Under the pieces are notes generated by a model. It worked only from the letters and a program-made list of their open reading frames with translations, was not told the DNA's origin and did no database searches. From Kitagawia praeruptora (lineage: Eukaryota > Streptophyta > Magnoliopsida > Apiales > Apiaceae), in the NCBI GenBank assembly GCA_037693485.1, contig CM075344.1, positions 40,210,501 to 40,274,500 of the forward strand: a DNA stretch of 64,000 nt, read 5' to 3'. A program made the position numbers and the translations under genes. This document shows positions 35,206 to 43,368 of the stretch, one piece after another (position 1 is the first letter of the stretch; every line of letters starts with the position of its first letter).

Positions 35206-35610
35206 ATAAGTGATTTAGATTAATTCTCATAATGGCCAACATATGTATACGTGCAAGTCTATGATTTTGTCAGCTACAAAAGGCTAAAGTTAAGTATGCA
35301 GAGAATGTGATTGTCGGGTTTAATGACTAAACCTAACGTCATTAACGTAAACCACTAGTGGAAGAAACGGATAAAGACATTCCTAAAAGGCTAAACCATT
35401 AGATTATTATAAATCACAGTATAAAATAAGAGAAATGAGTTATAAATGTACCATTGATTAACCTAGCAAAGTAATTAAGCAGGCGTCATCTAATTAATTA
35501 ACTCCAAAGGGGTTCAGCATAGACAGGCGAATTATACCCATAAATCATTCATCTTATCTATACGGCATCCCTATATTGCTTTCTAAATCAAGATTTAAAG
35601 AATTTAGTAG
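35206..35610. other. Intergenic sequence, nothing recognised
   Basis: AT-rich DNA that flanks the Copia element on its left. No gene or repeat end seen. Confidence 0.5.
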
Positions 35611-35615
35611 AAAAC

Positions 35616-36042
35616 TGTTGGAGTTTAATTCTATATTCATATGTTTAGTTATTTTTTTAGATATTGTTTTGTTTGAATTAATCAGCTAGCTAGTCCAGAC
35701 GTGTAAGTCTTAGTTGAACAAGTCGTGGAATGGTGATGCTTTGGTAGGAATGTAGTAAAGAAATAAACGGGTTAGTTGCTGGTTATCAGCTATCAACTTA
35801 GTCATGTAGGTTTTAGTTCCTAGTTTATAGCTATCTCAGTTGTTGTTTTTGTAGTATATAAATGATCTTTGTAAGACGTTTTAGATCAATACTATGAACG
35901 TCATTTTTTTCTATCAGTTGCAATATATAAAATGAGCTTGGCTCACAGATAGAGTGTTCAGTACTTATACACAAGCCCAGGCCCATCAACTTGTTAGTTT
36001 TCCTTTCTGTTTCATCACATATATTATCCCTTTTATTCTTCA
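35616..36042 (+). repeat. 5' LTR of the gag-only Copia element
   Basis: 427 bp, TG..CA, with a TATA-like GTATATAAATG near 35854. It matches the 3' LTR once the LINE is removed from the latter. Confidence 0.9.
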
Positions 36043-36045
36043 CTT

Positions 36046-37077
36046 CACTAGTACAGAACTATCTTTTAGCGTCGCACTTTTAGCGTCGGTTATATAGAGA
36101 GCCGTGGCATATACATACTTTAGGCATCGGTTGCTAGCTTAACCGACGCTTAATGTCATTTGTGTTGGACCTTTGGCGTCGGTCATGAAACAACCGACGC
36201 CTAAAACTGACCCTTTAGCGTCGATCTTTACTCAACCGACGCCTAAAACTAACCTTTGGCGTCTTTAATTTGTTTATATCTTGTTACTAAATGCCAGGTA
36301 GACATGGATATGGATGAAGAGGATTCTGCTGGTGGGTTAATTGGATCTATGAAGATGGAAAATTCCAGGACCCTTCTCTGCCACCACATATATTGGAAAA
36401 ATAAACTTTTCTATTATCATTGCAAAGGTTACTGTATGGGAACTGCCTGGATGGAATGCTTGCAGTCAGTTGATTCAAAGTCTGTGGGGGAAAGATTTTA
36501 ATGCTTTATCATATTAGTTTTTGAAGTCATTTGAATGTGGTCACATCCTTTTTGAAGTTTGAGATTAGATTTAATTTGATGATAAATCTCATGTTTGTTG
36601 GCAGGGTATAATTGTAATTGTCATATACTATATGGTATTTGTTGGTGTAAATTAAAGGTTACTAAAATTGCAATATTATTCTTTTTTTTAAAAAAATTAC
36701 TTTAAGTGTCGATTTTTTAAGCAACCGACGCCCATGGTATGACCATAAGCGCCGGTTCTTTAAGCAACCGACGCCAATGGTATGTTCATAAGAGTTGGTT
36801 CTTTAAACAACCGATGCCAATAGTAGCACCATAAGCGTCGGTTCTTTGAACAACCGACGCCAATAGTAGGACCATATGCATCGGTTCTGTAAACAACCGA
36901 CGCCTTTAGCAGTAGATATGCGTCGGTTCTTTAAACAACCGACGCTAATAGTAGCTAATATGCGTCGCATATTTAACCGACGCTAAAAATACATACCTAT
37001 AGTGTCGCTTACATATACTACGCCTAACAACCGACGTTAAAAGCTTTTTTGACCGACGCTAAAAGCTATTTTTGTAG
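36046..37077. mobile_element. CACTA element A (about 1.03 kb)
   Basis: Begins CACTAGTACAGAACTATC and then CTTTTAGCGTCG. Its right end is CGACGCTAAAAGCTATTTTTGTAG, whose inverse (CTACAAAAATAGCTTTTAGCG) matches after a small gap. Subterminal copies of GCGTCGGTT and AACCGACGC fill 36060-36250 and 36700-37070. The terminal TG of the right end appears lost, and the left flank CTT is not cleanly repeated (TT at the right). The unique middle (36256-36640) has a short open frame of 81 codons with exon-like composition but no recognised product. It sits exactly between the Copia 5' LTR and primer-binding site. No transposase. Confidence 0.78.
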
Positions 37078-37078
37078 T

Positions 37079-37090
37079 TGGTATCAGAGC
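37079..37090 (+). promoter_or_regulatory. Primer-binding site of the Copia element
   Basis: TGGTATCAGAGC, a perfect complement of the initiator tRNA-Met 3' end. It is now displaced 1 kb from its LTR by CACTA element A. Confidence 0.88.
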
Positions 37091-37114
37091 TCCCCAGGTT
37101 CGAAGGTCCTGTTT

Positions 37115-37877
37115 ATGCCAAAGTATCAACCACGACACACATCAGAATCCATGGAGACACCAAGAACAAAGGAAGGTGTTGTGGCTGTGAACTACCTTAT
37201 GCTAATTAAGAGCAACTACACTGCCTGGTCCCTAAAAATGAAGGTCTTCATGAAGGCACAAGGTGTTTGGGGCGCTATTGAACAGAAAAATCCCAGGGCG
37301 GTAGATGAAAGGACTGTGCAGATGGCTCTTGCAGCCATTTATCAAGGTGTGCCTGAGGATGTGTTATTGGCCATTGCAGAAAAGGAAACAGCAAAGGAGG
37401 TTTGGGAGGCAATCAAGACAATGTGTATGGGGGTGGAACGAGTACAGGAGGCTAGGGTGCAGACATTAAAGGAAGAATTCGAGTCTCTCATGATGAAAGA
37501 CTCAGAGAAGATAGAAGATTTCTGCTTGAAACTGAGTGGCATTGTGACTAACATTCGAGTTTTTGGAGAGACTATGGAAGAATTCAGTGTTGTAAGGAAG
37601 ATTCTACGTGCTGTGCCTGATAAGTTCCTCCAAATAGCTTCAAACATTGAACAATTTGGAGATGTTAAAGCCATGTCAGTTGAAGAACTGGTGGGACGTC
37701 TCAAGGCCCATGAAGAAAGAATGAAAGGTAGGAGTGAGCAAAGTGAGCAACAACAGCTTCTCTTAGCTCAGAAATGGAAGGGCAGACTGGACAAGAGCAA
37801 GATAAAATGTTTCAATTACAACATTTATGGTCACTTCGCTTCAGAATGTGACAAACCTCGACGAAAGAAAGAACACT
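37115..37877 (+). pseudogene. Copia gag (interrupted), with one zinc-knuckle Cys lost
   Basis: The reading frame contains a Copia gag-type region (DUF4219/UBN2-like: the YTAWSLKMK motif, then VWGAIE, KEVWEAIKTMC-type spacing, and the LSGIVTNIR and VRKILRAVP blocks) and ends with a retroviral-type zinc knuckle at 37808-37849. The knuckle reads C-F-N-Y instead of C-x-x-C, so its second Cys is Tyr. Candidate starts are the ATGs at 37115 and 37151; the second matches usual Copia gag starts better. At 37878 CACTA element B enters, so the last visible residues are foreign. After the insertion the same frame resumes at 42843 and stops at 42935-42937. Gag forms the RNA-packaging particle; this copy cannot do so. 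Confidence 0.85.
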
Positions 37878-37889
37878 CACTAGTACAAA

Positions 37890-38330
37890 ATAGGCTTTTA
37901 GCGTCGGTCAAAATAGACATTAGGCATCGGTTATTGGGCGTAGTATATGAAGGCGACACTATAGGTATAGACCTATAGCGTCGGTTAATTGTGCGACGCA
38001 TATAATATACTATTGGCGTCGATTATTTAAAAACCGACGCCTAAAATTGCTTATAGCGTCGGTTGATTAAGTAACCGATGCATATTCTTAAACTATGGCG
38101 TCAGCTATGTTAAAACATCGACGCATAAAGTGTATTTTAAGCGTCGGTTATATCCAGAACCGACGCATAAAGTGTGTTTTAAGCGTCAGTTATGTCCAAA
38201 ACCGACGCATAAAGTGTGTTTTAAGCATGGTTGTGTCCAAAACCGACGCATTAAGTCCAAAATTTTCAACATTTTTTAGGCGTCAAGTTTCTCCAGGACC
38301 GACGCATAAAGTCCAAATTTTGGGAAAAAA
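37890..38330. repeat. Left subterminal repeat zone of CACTA element B
   Basis: About ten copies of GCGTCGGTT-type motifs, alternating with the inverse AACCGACGC at 25-45-bp spacing. In CACTA transposons such subterminal motifs are the transposase binding sites (established for En/Spm). The 98-codon frame here is a product of the repeat. Confidence 0.8.
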
Positions 38331-38530
38331 AAATAAATATTACAATTTCAGAAACCTTTTAGCCCATGCCAGCAAATACCACATTATGTAATAAGAATCA
38401 CATTACATAATAAAAGCTAGCCAAATCTGTACACCAAATATAATCTCGAATGAGATCTAATTAATAAGAAATACAATAAGTCACTGCTAACAACTACTAA
38501 CAATCAAGTAGAAATACTGATATAATTTCT

Positions 38531-38751
38531 CTATCTGGAGAACAGTTTTCTCAAATGTATTGAAGGAACAGTTTTCATAGGAGACGGAATATGTCTTTCC
38601 AAAGGTGCAGCATTTTTTACAAACGAGTGCTCCAACAGCTGAGCAGAAGAAGGGTGGTCTGATGGGTTACGCTGCAAACACAATCTTACAAATCCTTGCT
38701 ATCGTGTGAGAGATGTTCAGGGATTGCGGGAAGCTCCGTGCTATTTCCAAT
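38531..38751 (-). pseudogene. Captured C-terminal exon of a MAPKKK (YODA/MEKK-type kinase), frameshifted
   Basis: The minus strand, read after a consensus acceptor AG at 38752-38753, gives the end of a MAP kinase kinase kinase domain: a PEHLS block, then CLQRNP, then AQLLEH and FVKNAAPLER. This is the conserved kinase subdomain XI and the following linker typical of plant YODA-like MAPKKKs. A single-base deletion in the run before the VRLCLQ block breaks the frame. The tail ends at a TAG at 38531-38533. Only about 70 residues are present with no catalytic core. It is a captured fragment, not a gene. Confidence 0.75.
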
Positions 38752-39143
38752 CTTGAAAAACATAAATGCCAAAAAGCAATTAAAACATAAAGGTTGCAAA
38801 TATCAAGCATGATTGAGAACAGTGGCTGCATATAAATTAGTTGATCCTTATTCTTTAATCAACTTTGATCCTGATTCTCTAATCAACTTTAAAGTGCTTA
38901 AAGTTTGGCAAAGCATTAAAATAGTATCCTACTCCCTTGCTGGCACCCTAACTCCCCTAAAATCCAAAGGCATAATAGTTCTAAATAAGTCACAGTAAGA
39001 AAAGAAAATTACTACCTATTTTAGATGAATTCTTTTATTGGATGATTAAATCTTTAGGCTATGTAGTACCTGTTTGTACCTTAGAAGCTTAGTGATTTTA
39101 AATTGTTTTCTTGAAAGGCCAAACTTTAACCTTCCCGCTCTAC

Positions 39144-39267
39144 CTGCAAATCATAGGCCAGGAAATTTTTAGGGAGAGATTCAATGGAACCATAATTGCA
39201 TGCAGCAGTGAACAACACCCTGTCAACAACATCCAATATGGTGCTACATGCAAACAGGTCGAGTAAA
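39144..39267 (-). pseudogene. Captured exon of an unrecognised gene
   Basis: A clean open stretch of about 41 codons on the minus strand is bounded by a plausible acceptor (..TAATAG before 39267) and donor (CAG then GTAGAG after 39144). It encodes blocks such as LLDLFACSTILDVVDRV and SLPKNFLAYDLQ. The residue pattern is protein-like (hydrophobic heptads) and different from the transposon's own sequence. I do not recognise the family. Confidence 0.45.
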
Positions 39268-39479
39268 CTATTAGTGTCGTACAAGTATCAAACAGGCTCG
39301 ATTTTCGGTGGAAGTAAATAGCAATATATGATTAAGGATCCCAATTGAGAATGTGCCTACCAAAGTTCTTTCTTTCGGGTGATTGAATTTACATCTCGGA
39401 CCAAACTTGCATTTTTTAGTCTTCATGAAATACTACAGCAGATTATATGTCAATGAAAAACAATGATTAGAATTGGGAT

Positions 39480-39600
39480 TCACGGATAGCCCATTGGCAA
39501 AAGGCTCCTCCCCCACAGACATGCCCATTACAATGCCATGGTTTCGAATCCTCACCCCTCACTCCCCTTGCATTAAAAATTTGTGATGTTGTGAATTACA
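39480..39600 (+). mobile_element. Possible tRNA-derived SINE inside CACTA element B
   Basis: TAGCCCATTGG near 39486 is a perfect pol III A-box match. GGTTTCGAATCC near 39540 is a B box with one inserted T. The body is followed by an A-rich stretch. Ends and target duplications were not resolved. Confidence 0.4.
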
Positions 39601-39855
39601 ATAAAAATATTACGACTCTTCAAAAGCGATAACAACACACTTAACATATAGCATTAGTTTTACACCAAAAGAATCAATGAAAATATCTGAAACAATAAAG
39701 AATCCATTACAGCCTGCTATAACTATTTAGTCATCCACCAACATCCTGGTTATGGTACTATTGTAGTTTGGTACCAATGGCCAAGACCCTAAAGCCACAA
39801 CACAAAACTTACTATTTAACAGTCCTCTAAATACAGTGTTCAAAAAATCACACAC

Positions 39856-40007
39856 CTTTAACGATCTGTGCAGAAACAAATGATGATACTGACAAGTCCG
39901 AAGTTTGGTAACTACAGCTTCTTCAGTTAGACCATCCTCCACAGAATACGTCTTCATGGTCTCTAGTACTGAGATTAGGCAATACCCTTTTGCAGAGCGA
40001 GATACTC
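39856..40007 (-). pseudogene. MSH1: Captured MSH1 exon (second of two)
   Basis: Minus-strand exon bounded by acceptor ..TGTCTAG before 40007 and donor GTGTGTG after 39856. It encodes the MSH1 segment with blocks SRSAKGYCLISVLETMK, SVEDGLTEEAVVTKLRT and YHHLFLH. The exon joins in phase to the exon at 40145-40230 (the Gly codon is split across the intron). MSH1 is the plant organelle-targeted MutS homologue that limits mitochondrial and plastid recombination. This part precedes the mismatch-recognition and ATPase parts of the protein. The identification comes from my recall of the family sequence, not from a search. The fragment lacks the ATPase and GIY-YIG domains and is not functional. Confidence 0.82.
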
Positions 40008-40144
40008 CTAGACAATCAGCACAACTTAAGCACTATGCAAAGATATTAGTAAAAATGCGAGCTTAATCAAAAAGCATTCTCTGGGACAATTTAACAATAA
40101 TTAAATTCCTCTTACTCATACGTAGTAATGTATTTAGAACATAC

Positions 40145-40230
40145 CAACTACTGGCATTGGTTCTGGGAAATCAAAATCACGGTCATCTTCAACAAGTCCA
40201 AAAACATACGGATTACCAGGATGTGCATGC
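40145..40230 (-). pseudogene. MSH1: Captured MSH1 exon (first of two)
   Basis: 86-bp minus-strand exon between a canonical acceptor (..TGTACACAG before 40230) and donor (GTATGTT after 40145). It encodes the MSH1 blocks HAHPGNPYVFGLV and DFPEPMPVVG. The intron to the next exon (40008-40144) has intact GT/AG ends, so genomic DNA, not a processed RNA, was captured. Some residues in the middle differ from the usual MSH1 sequence, as expected for a decaying copy or a diverged source. Confidence 0.82.
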
Positions 40231-40569
40231 CTGTGTACATTAAGAAATATGTTAAGAGAAAGATCTGAATAATTAATTAAGAAGAAATAACTCTAGTCAT
40301 CAGACAAAAAAAGAAATACAGAACACCTAAATTTAACAAAAAGGTGAAGCATGAAATACCCAGAGATACAAGCACATCATATTGTACATAAATAACACAT
40401 ATATTGTATACAATCGAAAACTAATTGAAATGTAAAACAATACCGAAACAATTTTACACCTCTGGAAATATCATAATATACCCAACCAAAACCTGATATA
40501 AGCATAATATACAAAAATACAAACAAATACAATCAAATACAATCCAACTGAAAGAAACAGTAAAGAAGA

Positions 40570-40681
40570 AGACCTGTAGAAATCCGCAAATCCCAATTGC
40601 TTCCAATCGAAACCCTAATTGACTGAAGAAACTCGTGGAGACTGTCAACCCAATTGCTCGTACTTCCAATGGAGCTCTCAT
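40570..40681 (-). pseudogene. Captured 5' leader and first-exon-like segment
   Basis: On the minus strand a CT-rich leader (40738-40830, CTCTCTC-type runs) is followed by an ATG at 40681. An open stretch of about 36 codons begins MRAPLEVRAIG and reaches a possible donor (CAG then GTCTTC). It looks like a plant 5' UTR and first exon. It is not obviously MSH1 or a MAPKKK, so a third source gene is possible. If transcribed, this leader could drive a chimeric transcript through the downstream captured exons. Confidence 0.4.
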
Positions 40682-40839
40682 TGACTATGTCCTGTAGAGA
40701 ACCCTAATTACAGAATCCCATATAAAACCCTAATTAAAGAATCCATGAGAGAGAGTTGAAAGAGTTGAGAGAGATAGAGACAGAGAAGTGAGAGAGAGTT
40801 GAACGAGTGTGAAATTAATTGAGGGAGTGTAATTGAGCG

Positions 40840-42379
40840 GAGATGTGAAATAATTGGAAAAATTAAAGATTCGTACAATTTTTTTTTATTTTTTTGCCCA
40901 AAGACCCATATAAAATAATTGGATAATGCTAAACATAGCCGGTTAAGAATTAATATAATTGAATAAATGTAATTAAAATATCAATTTTGTGTTTAATACA
41001 TCAATTTTGCACGAATTTCAATATAATTATTTAGCAATTTCGAATTTTTTATTAGTGGAAATTAATGTGAATATAGGGGGGTCCAGTAGCTATTATTACT
41101 TGGGAAATTAAATTGATGATATAAAAGAGCACTGAAAAACCAAAAATCAATTAAATAACTAAAGTCAATGTTGATTATATTAGAATATTTAATGATTAAT
41201 TATAGCTATGGTTAGCATTTTCAAAAATAATTTATAATTGATTATTTTCATACAATTGTTATACTAATTAATTGTATGAAAATTTTGAATAAATAAAAGA
41301 CTCGCTTTGACAAAATAATTGACCAGCAACATTTTTTTAAGAGAAATGGTTACACAGAATTCATGAAATCAATCAAAGTTGGAAATAAAATATTTTTTGA
41401 AAAAAGTTAAAGTTTTCATAAAAGGAAAAAAAAGTAAATACCAAGTACAGAAATAGAAAAAGAAATTTTTCGAAAAAATTTTCTTTAAAAAATTTGGAAA
41501 AATTTTCAGAAAAAGAATCTCAGAAAAAAACTATCAAAAAAATTTCTCAGAAAAAAATTTCTTGAAAAAATTTGGAAACAAAATTTTCGGAAAAACTTTT
41601 AATATTACCGCTATTATACTATAATATAAATATGTATTTATCATGTCATAAAATATATAATAATTCATATTTGATTAATATATTATTTTAATTCTATTAA
41701 TTTAATATAAATACTCCAATAATCAAGAAGTAGTCCTCAAGATTAATTGGAGATTTTAAAAATCGAATCGGCTTGGCACTTTGTAGAGAATTAATCGGTT
41801 AAATTGGAGATTTTTAGAAAAATGATTGATATTATATAAAATTTCAAATTTTTTAAAAATTTACTTAGATAAAAGTGTAATTTTTTAGCAACATAATTTA
41901 CATTTTTTTTGAAATTACATAATTTATATAATGAAGTATGATCCGGATATAATTTTACCATAAATTATGGTTCAAGATATATAAGTAGTAATGACTACAA
42001 ATTATTTATTTGTGTGATAAAAAATTTTAAATTTAACTTTTTATAAAATATAAAATATTATTTTTAATAAACTATAACCAAAATATGCATAAATCAAAAA
42101 TATTACCAAATAGTTATCTATTTTTGACAACATTACTTATTTTAATTAAGAGCATTTTCAAGATATATAAGTAAAAATGAATATATATGATTTATTTGTG
42201 TAATGAAAATATTTAAATGTAACATTTTAAAAAATGTTGTTTGATTTGTATAAATTTTATTTGAATAATATTATACAATTTAATTTTTTTAATTAGAATG
42301 GTATAATATAAAATAACATATTATTTGTATAAAAATATTATTTGTATATATTTTAGCTTTTTAAAAAAAAATTATAATA
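40840..42379. other. AT-rich interior of CACTA element B
   Basis: Strongly AT-rich non-coding DNA with no recognised gene fragment. Near 41450-41600 the phrase AAATTTTTCGAAAAAATTT recurs in variants. Confidence 0.5.
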
Positions 42380-42830
42380 CTTTTAGTGTCGGTTAAATGT
42401 AAGGCGACACATAAAGAACAAATTAAGGGTTAGTTTAAGCGTCGGTTGAGTAATGAGCGACGCTAAAGGATCAGTTTTAGGCATCGGTTGTTTACCGACG
42501 CTAAAGGGGTGGTTTTAGGCGTCGGTTGAATAAAGACCGACGCTAAAGGGTTGGTTTTAGGCGTCGGTTAAATAAACACCGACGCTAAAAGGTCTATTTT
42601 AGGTGTCGGTTGTTTCTAACCGACGCTAAAGGTTGGTTTTAGGCGTCGGTTGAGTAAGGACAGACGCTAAAAGATTAGTTTTAGGCGTCGGTTGTTTCAG
42701 GACCGACGCAAAAGATCCAAAACAAATGACAGTAAGCATCGGTTAAGCTAGAAACCGACGCCTAAAGTATGTATAGGCCACAGTTCTATATATAACCGAC
42801 GCTAAAAGTGCGATGCTAAAAGACAGTTCT
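42380..42830. repeat. Right subterminal repeat zone of CACTA element B
   Basis: About nine tandem modules of roughly 45 bases, each with GGCGTCGGTT, a short AT spacer and ACCGACGCTAAA. Each module can form a small hairpin. Confidence 0.85.
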
Positions 42831-42842
42831 GTACTAGTGACT

Positions 42843-42937
42843 GTCAAGAAGCAAATATAGCACAGCTTCATGACGACGAACCGGCATTGTGGTACAGGCC
42901 ATATGGGCCAAAAAAGACAAGCCATACGGGCTTGTGA
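42843..42937 (+). pseudogene. End of the Copia gag frame after CACTA element B
   Basis: The gag frame interrupted at 37877 continues here. It shows the acidic post-knuckle segment (block QLHDDEPALW) that normally precedes protease in Copia polyproteins. It then runs into the repeat tract and stops at TGA 42935-42937. No protease Asp-Ser/Thr-Gly motif follows. Confidence 0.75.
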
Positions 42938-43130
42938 ATAATAGCCATAAGGGCTGTCAAATGGATGCCATATGGGCAGGAAATAAATTGCCAGACAGGC
43001 AAACAAGGAAGCCAAAAGGAGCTGTGATCAGTGGTGCCATATGGGCACAGAAAGGCCACACGGGCTGGATCATTGTATTTGCCATATGGGCATGTAGAAG
43101 TTGTTTCAGTTCAAGGCATGCCATACGGGT
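42896..43130. repeat. Quasi-palindromic repeat tract in place of pol
   Basis: Nine or ten variants of GCCATATGGGC / GCCATACGGGC / GCCACACGGGC recur at about 20-35-bp intervals. Each is near-palindromic (GCC..GGC). The tract lies between the gag end and the polypurine tract, where protease-integrase-RT would be expected. Confidence 0.85.
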
Positions 43131-43161
43131 AGCTGAAGAATTGATGGATGAATATAGAATT

Positions 43162-43172
43162 AAGGGGGAGAT
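43162..43172 (+). promoter_or_regulatory. Polypurine tract of the Copia element
   Basis: AAGGGGGAGAT immediately precedes the 3' LTR start TGTTGGAG. Confidence 0.85.
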
Positions 43173-43368
43173 TGTTGGAGTTTAATTCTATATTCATATG
43201 TTTAGTTATTTATTTAGATATTGTTTTGTTTGAATTAGTCAGCTAGCTAGTCCAGACGTGTAAGTCTTAGTTGAACAAGTCGTGGAATGGTGGAGATTTG
43301 GTAGGAATGTAGTAGAGAAATAAGCGGGTTAGTTGCAGGTTATCAGCTATCAACTTAGTCATGTAGGG

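Larger units (their letters stand above)
37878..42839. mobile_element. CACTA element B (4.96 kb) carrying host-gene exon fragments
   Basis: The left end CACTAGTACAAAATAGGC and the inverted right end CACTAGTACAGAACTGTC are matched CACTA termini, flanked by a perfect 3-bp ACT duplication (37875-37877 and 42840-42842). Left (to about 38330) and right (from about 42380) subterminal zones hold many GCGTCGGTT / AACCGACGC repeats. The interior has no transposase. It holds, on the minus strand, a CT-rich leader with a short first exon, two MSH1-like exons, an unidentified exon and the C-terminal exon of a MAPKKK, plus a SINE-like insert. This is the Pack-CACTA situation: a non-autonomous transposon that has acquired gene pieces. 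It is younger than the Copia element it interrupts. Confidence 0.9.

Noticed and set aside
42743..43185. Overlapping frames on both strands near 43000
   Set aside because: They translate the GCCATATGGGC repeats and have no independent support.
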